This document shows positions 1 to 6,083 of a stretch of DNA of 12,863 bases, piece after piece; the first letter of the stretch is position 1; every line of letters begins with the position of its first letter. The notes beneath the pieces were generated by a model that was not told where the DNA came from, ran no database searches, and worked only from the letters and a program-made list of their open reading frames with translations. The DNA is taken from contig CANRFX010000027.1 in NCBI GenBank assembly GCA_947629995.1, forward strand, positions 1 through 12,863, read 5' to 3'. The position numbers were made by a program, and so were the translations under genes. The stretch comes from an uncultured Clostridia bacterium (lineage in GTDB: Bacteria > Bacillota > Clostridia > TANB77 > CAG-508).

Positions 1-395
1 TTTGTATGAACTCAACTGCAGGCACTACAAAATTTGTTGTAGATAATTTAAGAGCCAAAGGAATTAAAGCTGGACTTTTAAAAGTTCGTGTATTTAGACC
101 TTTCCCAGGAGAAGAAATAGCAAAAGCTTTATCACATGTAAAAGCTATTGCAATCTTAGATAGAGCAGATTCTCTAAACGCTGCTGGTGGTGCTTTATTT
201 GAAGATATCACATCTGCTATGTATGTAAATAATGTATATGTACCTGCTGTAAATTATATTTATGGTATAGGTGGTAGAGATACAAAAGCTGAAGATATTG
301 AATCTGTTTATAATGATTTATTTGATATTATACAAACTGGTAAAGCAGAAAATCCTTATCGTTATTTAGGATTAAGAAAGGAGGCAGACGAATAA
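1..395 (+). CDS. porA: Pyruvate:ferredoxin oxidoreductase alpha subunit (PorA), C-terminal part, 5' end outside window
   Basis: This is the last ~131 codons of a 2-oxoacid:ferredoxin oxidoreductase alpha subunit; the first complete codon in frame begins at base 3. The ATG at 6 is internal, because the frame is open to the window edge and the family has several hundred residues before it. The fragment matches the C-terminal domain of PorA: a TAGTTK stretch, then KAGLLKVRVFRPFP, then ILDRADS followed by a Gly-rich segment. These elements occur in this order in the domain that packs against the beta subunit. The enzyme oxidatively decarboxylates pyruvate to acetyl-CoA and CO2, reducing ferredoxin, in the cytoplasm of anaerobes. 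The stop codon is one base before the porB start, and the porB ribosome binding site (AAAGGAGG at 377-384) lies inside this gene, so the two are co-transcribed. Pyruvate rather than another 2-oxoacid is inferred from the overall sequence type. Confidence 0.93.
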   Translation, partial: CMNSTAGTTKFVVDNLRAKGIKAGLLKVRVFRPFPGEEIAKALSHVKAIAILDRADSLNAAGGALFEDITSAMYVNNVYVPAVNYIYGIGGRDTKAEDIESVYNDLFDIIQTGKAENPYRYLGLRKEADE

Positions 396-396
396 T

Positions 397-1356
397 ATGG
401 CTTATAATGTAAAAGAAATTGTAGGAAATAAACCTTCTAGATTTACAAGTGGACATAGAATGTGTGCAGGATGTGGAGCCCCTCCAATTGCAAGACATAT
501 AATGAGAGCTTTAAAACCAGAAGATCACGCAGTAGTTGCTAATGCAACAGGATGTATGGAGGTTTCTACTTTTATTTATCCTTACACTGCATGGACTGAT
601 TCTTTTATACATACTGCTTTTGAATGTGCCGGTGCTACTTTAGCAGGTGCAGAAGCAGCTTATGTTTCTATGAAAAAACAAGGAAAACTTCCACAAGATG
701 GAGATACTAAATTTATTGCATTTGGTGGAGACGGTGGAACTTATGATATTGGACTTCAAAGTTTATCAGGCGCTATGGAACGTGGTCATGATATGGTTTA
801 TGTATGTTATGATAATGGCGCTTACATGAATACTGGTATTCAACGTTCTTCTGCAACACCTAAATTTGCAGATACGACAACTTCTCCTGCAGGTAAAGTT
901 ATTCCTGGAAAAATGCAATCAAGAAAAGATTTAGCAAAAGTTATGGCAGGACATCATATTCCATATGTTGCTCAATCAATTGGTTATATGAATTTTAAAG
1001 ATTTATATGAAAAAGCAGAAAAAGCAATTTATACAAAAGGTCCTGCATTCCTAAATGTACTTGCACCTTGTCCTAGAGGCTGGGGATACCCAACTGATGA
1101 ATTAATGCAAATTAATAAATTAGCAGTTGAAACTTGCTATTGGCCTTTATATGAAGTTGTAGATGGAGTATATCACATTTCTTATAAACCAGCTAAAAAA
1201 TTACCAGTTGAAGAATTTTTAAGACCTCAAAAAAGATTTAAACATATGTTTAAACCAGGAAATGAATGGATGATTGAAGAATTCCAAAAAGAGGTAGATT
1301 CTAGATGGCAAGAATTATTAGATTTAGAAGAAATGACAAACAAAAACAGAGATTAG
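397..1356 (+). CDS. porB: Pyruvate:ferredoxin oxidoreductase beta subunit (PorB), thiamine-diphosphate binding
   Basis: A complete 319-residue protein of normal length for the beta subunit of multi-subunit pyruvate synthase. It binds thiamine diphosphate and one [4Fe-4S] cluster and carries the catalytic centre for pyruvate cleavage to acetyl-CoA. The thiamine-diphosphate motif is GDG at residues 111-113 followed by Asn140. Four cysteines suit the proximal cluster: Cys23 and Cys26 (MCAGCG), Cys53 (ATGCMEVS) and Cys225 (APCPRGW). The start is an ATG one base after the porA stop, 12 bases from AAAGGAGG. Its stop codon lies inside the stem of a terminator hairpin, so this is the last gene of the operon. 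No in-frame CGG codon is present. The clostridial ferredoxin encoded at 3421-3591 could be an electron acceptor, but nothing in the sequence ties the two together. Confidence 0.96.
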   Translation: MAYNVKEIVGNKPSRFTSGHRMCAGCGAPPIARHIMRALKPEDHAVVANATGCMEVSTFIYPYTAWTDSFIHTAFECAGATLAGAEAAYVSMKKQGKLPQDGDTKFIAFGGDGGTYDIGLQSLSGAMERGHDMVYVCYDNGAYMNTGIQRSSATPKFADTTTSPAGKVIPGKMQSRKDLAKVMAGHHIPYVAQSIGYMNFKDLYEKAEKAIYTKGPAFLNVLAPCPRGWGYPTDELMQINKLAVETCYWPLYEVVDGVYHISYKPAKKLPVEEFLRPQKRFKHMFKPGNEWMIEEFQKEVDSRWQELLDLEEMTNKNRD

Positions 1357-1380
1357 ATTTTTCTAATCTCTTCTTTTTAT
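1348..1380. terminator. Bidirectional rho-independent terminator between porB and thiN
   Basis: A perfect 10-bp stem (1348-1357 with 1362-1371) and a TTTT loop are followed on the + strand by a T-rich tract (TCTTTTTATTTT). On the - strand the same stem is followed by GTTTTTG, so it can also end transcripts arriving from thiN. The porB stop codon TAG (1354-1356) is part of the stem. The position between two convergent genes suits a shared terminator. Confidence 0.9.
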
Positions 1381-1398
1381 TTTATATGTGAAATCTTT

Positions 1399-2040
1399 TT
1401 AATCTCTACTTTCTATTACAATTAAAATTCCTTTTTCAAATTGAATATTTGCTGATTCTTCTACTATTTCGTTGCTAATTCCTAAACTTACTCCAATTGG
1501 TAAAATAGCATCTTTTAGAGGATATTTAAAACCTGTTAAAGTTAATCCTTCTACATTAGTAGTCATTGGAATTAAAGAAATATATTTTCCATAAGTTTGG
1601 TTTTTAGGTATTGTAAGATTATTTTTAGTTAAATAAATTTTATTATAATCATCAATTAAATAACAAGGAATTTTTGCATCTAAGGCTTGTTTTAATATAT
1701 GTATATTTGCCAAAGCATGATCCATCCTTTTTCCTAAAGCTCCTAATATCACAATTTTAGAGCTTTTTAACTTGATTGCAAGGTTTAAAGCAATGTCTGT
1801 ATCTGTATTGTCTTTTTCAGAATTAAATTCATGAAAAATAATTTCAGATTTTTTTTGATAAAACTTTAATATTTCTTGGTCAATGGAATCGAAATCCCCT
1901 ACTACATGATTTGGTACAATTTTTAATTTATATAATGCTTCTAATCCTTTGTCAACTGCAATTATATTTTGATGTTCTTGAATATATTTTTTTAAATTTT
2001 CTATATTTATTTCTCCACCTGAAACAATGAGTGTTTCCAT
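1399..2040 (-). CDS. thiN: Thiamine diphosphokinase
   Basis: This 213-residue cytoplasmic enzyme transfers pyrophosphate from ATP to thiamine, making thiamine diphosphate, the cofactor used for example by PorB. Family motifs are clear and in order: SGGE near the N-terminus, VGDFDS (residues 47-52) with metal-binding Asp residues, the EKDNTDTD box (75-82), and GALGKRMDHALANI (100-113), which helps bind substrate. Length is usual for bacterial ThiN. The ATG at 2040 is chosen because the frame upstream is closed by TAA within five codons. The best Shine-Dalgarno (GGGGAGG at 2072-2078) is unusually far away, about 31 bases; a 16-base palindrome between the two could shorten this distance. It follows the flippase-like gene by 40 bases and is probably co-transcribed with it. 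The neighbours do not suggest a thiamine operon. Confidence 0.93.
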   Translation of the reverse strand: METLIVSGGEINIENLKKYIQEHQNIIAVDKGLEALYKLKIVPNHVVGDFDSIDQEILKFYQKKSEIIFHEFNSEKDNTDTDIALNLAIKLKSSKIVILGALGKRMDHALANIHILKQALDAKIPCYLIDDYNKIYLTKNNLTIPKNQTYGKYISLIPMTTNVEGLTLTGFKYPLKDAILPIGVSLGISNEIVEESANIQFEKGILIVIESRD

Positions 2041-2051
2041 TTTAAATTTAC

Positions 2052-2067
2052 GTTAGTTTAAACTAAC
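2052..2067. repeat. 16-bp perfect palindrome between the thiN Shine-Dalgarno and start codon
   Basis: GTTAGTTTAAACTAAC is its own reverse complement. It lies between a strong GGGGAGG and the thiN ATG. In mRNA it could fold into a small hairpin (6 bp, 4-base loop), which would reduce the effective spacer from 31 to about 15 bases. It may equally be a chance AT-rich palindrome or an operator. The palindrome is seen directly; its function is inference. Confidence 0.5.
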
Positions 2068-2080
2068 TACTCCTCCCCTT

Positions 2081-3157
2081 TTATTTGATTTTTTGCGATT
2101 TCTTAGTTGGTATTAAAAATAGAGCTCCTACTATTATTGGTAAATAAAATGTGTATAATCTCCAAAATAAAATAGACATATTAATGGTTCCATATTTGAA
2201 TATAGATTGGAATAATAAATAAAATCCCCCTTCTGCTCCAAGTCCTGAACCTGGCGTTGGTATAAATGTCATAATTAATAATAAAAATGCTTGTGTAGGT
2301 ATAATTTGAAAGAAACTTACTCCACTATTTCCAAATGCACGATATACCATATATGTAATAGAATAATATGCAAAACTTTGTATAACAGCTATTATAAACA
2401 TTTTTAATACCATCTTTTTTTCAGATTTCATATATAAAAATTGTTCTTTAAAATTATCGATACTTTTATCTAGTTTTTCAATTGTTTTTTCTGGGTTTTT
2501 AAAAATATGAATTTTTCCTAGTAACTTAATAATTGGCGTAGTAAAAAATGTAATTAATTTCTTTTTTACACCTGCTAAAATAACTATTATAATGGCAAAA
2601 ATGTTAAGAGAAAATCCTAAAATAGCAATCCATAAATAGTCTTGCATTAAATTAGCAAAAAAAGAAAACTCAAATAATACAACTATTAAGGTCGAAACAA
2701 CTAAGGCAGTTTGAGTAATTATAAATTTTATTGCCATAGCAGATAATGAATTACTTACTCTTTTTCCTGTTTTTGTTAATTCATATGCTTGCATTGGCTG
2801 ACCACCTGAAGAAAATGGCGTAATGTTATTAAATAATTGTCCTATCATAGATACTTTAAATGAATTTGTAAATTTTTGATCTTGATACATTTTTTTTAAT
2901 GGTATATGCAAATTTAATGCTTCACATATCCAATGAATTAATAAACAAATAAGCCCTGCAAATACCCATTTATAGTCTACTTGATTTAATAATTTAATGA
3001 TATTATCAATTCCATCTACATTTATCATATAAATGAATAAACCAATGAAAATTACGGCAATTAAAATAAAATTAAATATAATTACTTTTTTATTTGCTGG
3101 TTTTACTTCTTCTTGTAATTTTTCTATTTCTTGATTGTCTTCTAAGTTTTCTTGCAT
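2081..3157 (-). CDS. Flippase-like integral membrane protein (lysylphosphatidylglycerol synthase transmembrane-region family, UPF0104)
   Basis: A 358-residue polytopic membrane protein. About 24 charged residues at the N-terminus are followed by roughly eight hydrophobic spans. Two family hallmarks are present: SSGGQPMQAYELTKTG in the first half and the PTPGSGLGAEGGF segment near the C-terminus, both typical of the LPG_synthase_TM/YbhN group (related to the flippase half of MprF). Such proteins are thought to move lipids or lipid-linked sugars across the membrane; the substrate here cannot be read from sequence. The open frame extends to a GTG at 3208, but the ATG at 3157 is preferred: it has AAGGAG six bases upstream (3164-3169), and the upstream promoter would make an mRNA starting close to that GTG. 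There is no fused aminoacyl-transferase domain, so it is not a complete MprF. Confidence 0.85.
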   Translation of the reverse strand: MQENLEDNQEIEKLQEEVKPANKKVIIFNFILIAVIFIGLFIYMINVDGIDNIIKLLNQVDYKWVFAGLICLLIHWICEALNLHIPLKKMYQDQKFTNSFKVSMIGQLFNNITPFSSGGQPMQAYELTKTGKRVSNSLSAMAIKFIITQTALVVSTLIVVLFEFSFFANLMQDYLWIAILGFSLNIFAIIIVILAGVKKKLITFFTTPIIKLLGKIHIFKNPEKTIEKLDKSIDNFKEQFLYMKSEKKMVLKMFIIAVIQSFAYYSITYMVYRAFGNSGVSFFQIIPTQAFLLLIMTFIPTPGSGLGAEGGFYLLFQSIFKYGTINMSILFWRLYTFYLPIIVGALFLIPTKKSQKIK

Positions 3158-3211
3158 TTTTGTCTCCTTTTTAGATTTTATGTTTTTATCATTATATACT
3201 TTATACACTAT

Positions 3212-3240
3212 ATTATACCATAAATCAAGAGATTACTTAA
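3212..3240 (-). promoter_or_regulatory. Sigma-A-type promoter for the flippase-like gene and thiN
   Basis: Read on the - strand: TTAAGT (3235-3240), a 17-base spacer, then TATAAT (3212-3217), with TGG just before the -10 giving an extended -10 (TGGTATAAT). It sits about 55 bases upstream of the preferred ATG and just downstream of the large inverted-repeat element. Confidence 0.7.
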
Positions 3241-3249
3241 TAATAAATT

Positions 3250-3396
3250 AAAGGCTTTAAATAATTATAAATTTCATAACTTTGTGTGTCGCAACTTACA
3301 GAATTTAAATTTTAACGTAAGTTGCTCCAATCGCACTTCGCTTTGCTCCGTTTGGTCGCTTACGCAGTTATAAAATTTATAATTATTAAAGCCTTT
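3250..3396. repeat. Large inverted-repeat intergenic element (about 147 bp) with an internal hairpin
   Basis: The outer arms are 3250-3281 and 3366-3396; they pair over about 31 positions with one mismatch and one single-base gap. Inside are a second inverted repeat, GCAACTTAC (3291-3299) with GTAAGTTGC (3317-3325), and a GC-richer stretch (3330-3365), unlike the AT-rich surroundings. No open reading frame is present. The architecture resembles a small non-autonomous palindromic element (MITE-like) or a complex terminator for the ferredoxin transcript. The run of T after the arm is on the + strand, which does not favour a simple terminator for that - strand gene. The bases from 3241 to 3420 hold nothing else that I can recognise. 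Confidence 0.75.
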
Positions 3397-3420
3397 TTTA
3401 ATTATTATGTATTATTTTTT

Positions 3421-3591
3421 TTAATCTTCACATGGTGCTTCAACTGGGCAAACCCCTGCACAAGTACCACAACCAATGCATGCTGATTGGTCTATTACGA
3501 ATCTTTCGTCTCCTTGTGAAATGCATCCTACTGGACATTCAGCAGCACATGCTCCACATGAGATACATTTATCTGTAATCTTATATGCCAT
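3421..3591 (-). CDS. Clostridial-type 2[4Fe-4S] ferredoxin
   Basis: A 56-residue electron carrier. It has two classical cluster motifs: Cys9-Cys12-Cys15 with Cys19-Pro, and Cys38-Cys41-Cys44 with Cys48-Pro; Cys23 and Cys54 are extra. It starts MAYKITDKC, typical of bacterial 8Fe ferredoxins that accept electrons from pyruvate:ferredoxin oxidoreductase and feed hydrogenases. The ATG at 3591 has an excellent AGGAGGTG (3598-3605) six bases upstream. This Shine-Dalgarno and the start codon lie inside the end of ricT, so the two genes overlap by 11 bases in different frames and are probably translationally coupled. It is the last gene of the lep-holB-ricT run. A link to RicT, itself an Fe-S protein, is suggested only by position. 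Confidence 0.96.
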   Translation of the reverse strand: MAYKITDKCISCGACAAECPVGCISQGDERFVIDQSACIGCGTCAGVCPVEAPCED

Positions 3592-4510
3592 TTTTTTCAC
3601 CTCCTAAAACTATATCTTGTTTTTCTAAATTTTCTAATTCTTCTAATTCTTTTTTGTTTTCTATTTCTTCTTTATCTACTTTTTCAGACGTTGCATTTTT
3701 TACCACTTTTACATCTTTTGCATCATATCGTTTATAAAAATATCCATCTTGCTCATTATCTTTTATTTTTACTCTAACTCTTTCTTTTAATGTTTCGATG
3801 GAATCTACTTCTCCTTCTCCATCAACAGTTTTTACAATTGCTCCTATTCCTGGAAGTCTTTTTAATTTTTCTTCATACACATCATTTTCATATTTTAAGC
3901 AACACATTAATCTTCCGCAATTTCCTGATATTTTAGATGGATTAAGTGACATGTTTTGCTCTTTTGCCATTTTAATAGATACAGTTTCAAAATCACTTAA
4001 GAATGAACAACAACAAAGTTCTCTACCACAAACTCCATTTCCACCTATTCTTTTTACTTCATCTCTAACTCCTATTTGTCTTAGTTCAATACGAGTTTTG
4101 TATATTGCAGCCAAGTCTTTTACTAAGTCTCTAAAATCAATTCTTCCATCTGCTGTAAAATAAAATAATATTTTACTATTATCAAATTTATATTCAACAT
4201 CTGTTAATGTCATGTCTAATTTGTGCTCTTTTATCTTTTTCTGTGCTAATTCAAATGCTTCTTTTTCTTTTTTTCTACATTCTTCGTATTGTTTATGGTC
4301 TTTATAATTTGCAATTCTAACAACTTTTTTTAAAGGTGTTACAATTTTTTCATCTTCCACCCAACGGTTAGGTATCATTACTTCTCCATATTCGTCTCCT
4401 TGTGCTGTTTCTACTATAACCTTATCACCTTTTCTTACACGCAGACCTTTTGGATTAAAAAAGTATATTTTACCTAATTTTTTAAATCTAACTCCTATTA
4501 TATTTTTCAA
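3581..4510 (-). CDS. ricT: RicT/YaaT, PSP1-domain Fe-S protein of the RNase Y (Y-complex) system
   Basis: A 309-residue cytoplasmic protein. The PSP1 domain carries the diagnostic cysteine clusters CGRELCCC (Cys161, 166, 167, 168) and CGRLMCC (Cys198, 203, 204), known in Bacillus RicT for Fe-S binding. With RicA and RicF it modulates RNase Y-dependent mRNA maturation, competence, sporulation and biofilm development. The last ~45 residues are a Lys/Glu-rich tail. The frame is open back to a GTG at 4525, but TTG at 4510 is preferred: GGGAGG (4518-4523) lies seven bases before it, and it makes a TTGA overlap with the holB stop. The order holB-ricT is common in Bacillota. A CGGA string occurs here at 3914-3917 in the frame TGC GGA (Cys198-Gly199) and is read normally. 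Confidence 0.93.
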   Translation of the reverse strand: MKNIIGVRFKKLGKIYFFNPKGLRVRKGDKVIVETAQGDEYGEVMIPNRWVEDEKIVTPLKKVVRIANYKDHKQYEECRKKEKEAFELAQKKIKEHKLDMTLTDVEYKFDNSKILFYFTADGRIDFRDLVKDLAAIYKTRIELRQIGVRDEVKRIGGNGVCGRELCCCSFLSDFETVSIKMAKEQNMSLNPSKISGNCGRLMCCLKYENDVYEEKLKRLPGIGAIVKTVDGEGEVDSIETLKERVRVKIKDNEQDGYFYKRYDAKDVKVVKNATSEKVDKEEIENKKELEELENLEKQDIVLGGEKNGI

Positions 4511-5353
4511 TTTATTTCCTCCCACATATTAAATACCATGTTATCTATACACATATCATAGTTTGCATTTTGATCTAATCTTTTTTTTGTATTTTCCACA
4601 ATTTCAATACAATTTGTGTATAACGAGTTTTCTTTTGCTTTTTTTAGTAATAATATGTTCATATATTCTAATATTTCATAGATTTCTTCTTTTGATTTAT
4701 ATAATATTTCTGATAATTTTATGATTTCAATAAGATTTTTATTGTTTAAGTTTTCTATAATTTCTATTATTTTATTATATTGATTTTCCTTGTCTTTTAG
4801 AAAAATTGCTTTTCCAATACTTCCTTGACACATAGATAAATAATTTTCTGTTATATTGTTCATTTGATAATTTTCTTGCATGTATTTTTTTATTTTTTCT
4901 TCTTCGATTGGTCGGAACTTAAGTATCATGCATCTTGATTTTATTGTAGATAAAAATGCATTTTCATTTGTTCCAATTAATATAATTGTCGCAAATTCTG
5001 GTGGTTCTTCTAATGTTTTTAATAAACAATTTTGTGCTTCTGTTGTCATTGTTTCTGCATTATCTATAATACATACTTTTTTATCTGATAGGATTGGTTT
5101 TTCTTGTATTTTTTTTTGTAACCATCTAATTTGCTCTATTTTTACACTATTTCCGGTCTTGCTCAATATTGATTAAGTCTGGATTGTTTTCTTTTTTTTC
5201 GTTTAATATTTGTTTTGCAAGTTCATTTGCTAAAAGCTTTTTTCCTATTCCATTTATACCTAAAAATAAATAACTATGTGATAATGTTTTGTTTTTTATT
5301 GAATTTGATAATATTTCTTTTATTTGATCATTTCCAATTATTTTTTCAAACAT
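4507..5353 (-). CDS. holB: DNA polymerase III delta' subunit (HolB), one +1 frameshift at CGGA
   Basis: The clamp-loader delta' subunit helps load the beta sliding clamp on primed DNA. The first 66 codons (start ATG 5353) include FLGINGIGKK (P-loop-like, residues 30-39) and NNPDLINIEQD. There the frame meets GAC CGG AAA TAG and stops. Skipping one C at 5155 gives EQD-GNSVKIEQIRWLQ and continues to the stop at 4507, a 281-residue protein with KKVCIIDNAETM, the LLKTLEEPP motif and SRC (STIKSRCMIL). This is the standard delta' arrangement, so the two halves are one gene. The usual zinc module (four Cys between the P-loop and NPDL) is missing. HolB is normally essential, which argues against a dead gene. 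It lies 14 bases after lep and overlaps ricT by four bases. Either the site is recoded during translation or the extra base is an error. Confidence 0.9.
5152..5155 (-). other. Proposed +1 recoding site CGGA in holB (glycine 67)
   Basis: On the - strand the frame is GAC CGG AAA TAG. Reading CGGA as one residue (or skipping C) gives D-G-N-S-V-K-I, as expected for delta'. Without a shift the product would end two codons after GAC. Confidence 0.85.
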
Positions 5354-5367
5354 CCTTTTACCTTAAA

Positions 5368-6006
5368 CTAATCTACCTTTCCCCATTTATTAAGCGGCCA
5401 TATTCTAATTACGACTGTGCTTTCTATTTTTTCTAATGGAATACACCCAAATTCTCTACAATCTGTACTTTGTGTTCTATTATCTCCCATTGCAAATACA
5501 CAATTTTCAGGAACAGTAAAATTGTTGAAGCCTGGATTTTTACTTTCTGTTAAAACACCTGCTTGTAAATATGGTTCTTCCAATTCTTCACCATTAATAT
5601 ATACTTTTCCTTCTTTTATTTCAACATAGTCTCCTTGAACAGCAATTACTCTTTTTATATAACTTTTCTTTCCAATTTCTAAGAAGTTATTAACAAACCA
5701 TCCAAAAGCTGATTTTTTATCATATTTAGCTATTGGATTGTCTAAATCAATTTCATCTTCATTACCTCTATAACCTGTTACATCTGGTGCTTCAAATGTA
5801 ATAATTTCTCCTTGCTTTGGTAGGGTATGAGTTGTTCTAGTCCATCTGTTTAACCATAGTCTTTCATCTTGTATTAATGTTGGATACATTGACCTCATTT
5901 GCACAATTGTAGGTGTGCCTATAAAATAACGAAATAACATTGCAAGTATTAAAGCAATTATAATGCAATATACCCATTCTAATATTTCTTTTGCTTTTTC
6001 ACTCAA
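5368..6006 (-). CDS. lep: Signal peptidase I
   Basis: A 212-residue type I signal peptidase, a membrane-anchored Ser/Lys protease that removes signal peptides from exported proteins. One N-terminal transmembrane segment (about residues 10-29) precedes the catalytic Ser39 in RSMYPTL. The general base is Lys118 in YIKRVIAVQGD, and the GDNR box is at 174-177. The box usually ends in SxDSR; here it reads STDCR, with Cys183 in place of Ser. A TTG start at 6006 is chosen: AAGGAGAG (6014-6021) lies seven bases upstream, and the next in-frame ATG falls inside the transmembrane segment. It is the first gene after its own promoter and is followed by holB, ricT and ferredoxin. Confidence 0.95.
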   Translation of the reverse strand: MSEKAKEILEWVYCIIIALILAMLFRYFIGTPTIVQMRSMYPTLIQDERLWLNRWTRTTHTLPKQGEIITFEAPDVTGYRGNEDEIDLDNPIAKYDKKSAFGWFVNNFLEIGKKSYIKRVIAVQGDYVEIKEGKVYINGEELEEPYLQAGVLTESKNPGFNNFTVPENCVFAMGDNRTQSTDCREFGCIPLEKIESTVVIRIWPLNKWGKVD

Positions 6007-6040
6007 TTTAAATCTCTCCTTCTGTATTTTTGCTTTTACT

Positions 6041-6069
6041 ATTATACATTATTTTTTCTGACTTATCAA
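6041..6069 (-). promoter_or_regulatory. Strong sigma-A-type promoter for lep-holB-ricT-ferredoxin
   Basis: On the - strand: TTGATA (6064-6069), exactly 17 bases, then TATAAT (6041-6046), close to consensus. It lies in the 77-base gap between the corrected stop of the histidine kinase (6084) and the lep start. Confidence 0.85.
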
Positions 6070-6083
6070 TAAAAAATTTCTTT

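Noticed and set aside
3158..3208. Longer N-terminus of the flippase-like protein from GTG 3208
   Set aside because: ATG 3157 has an ideal Shine-Dalgarno at the right distance, whereas the GTG lies right after the -10 box where the transcript should begin.
4507..5166. A separate gene starting at TTG 5166 (second half of holB)
   Set aside because: It begins in the middle of the delta' domain and overlaps the first half; the two halves match one protein family end to end.
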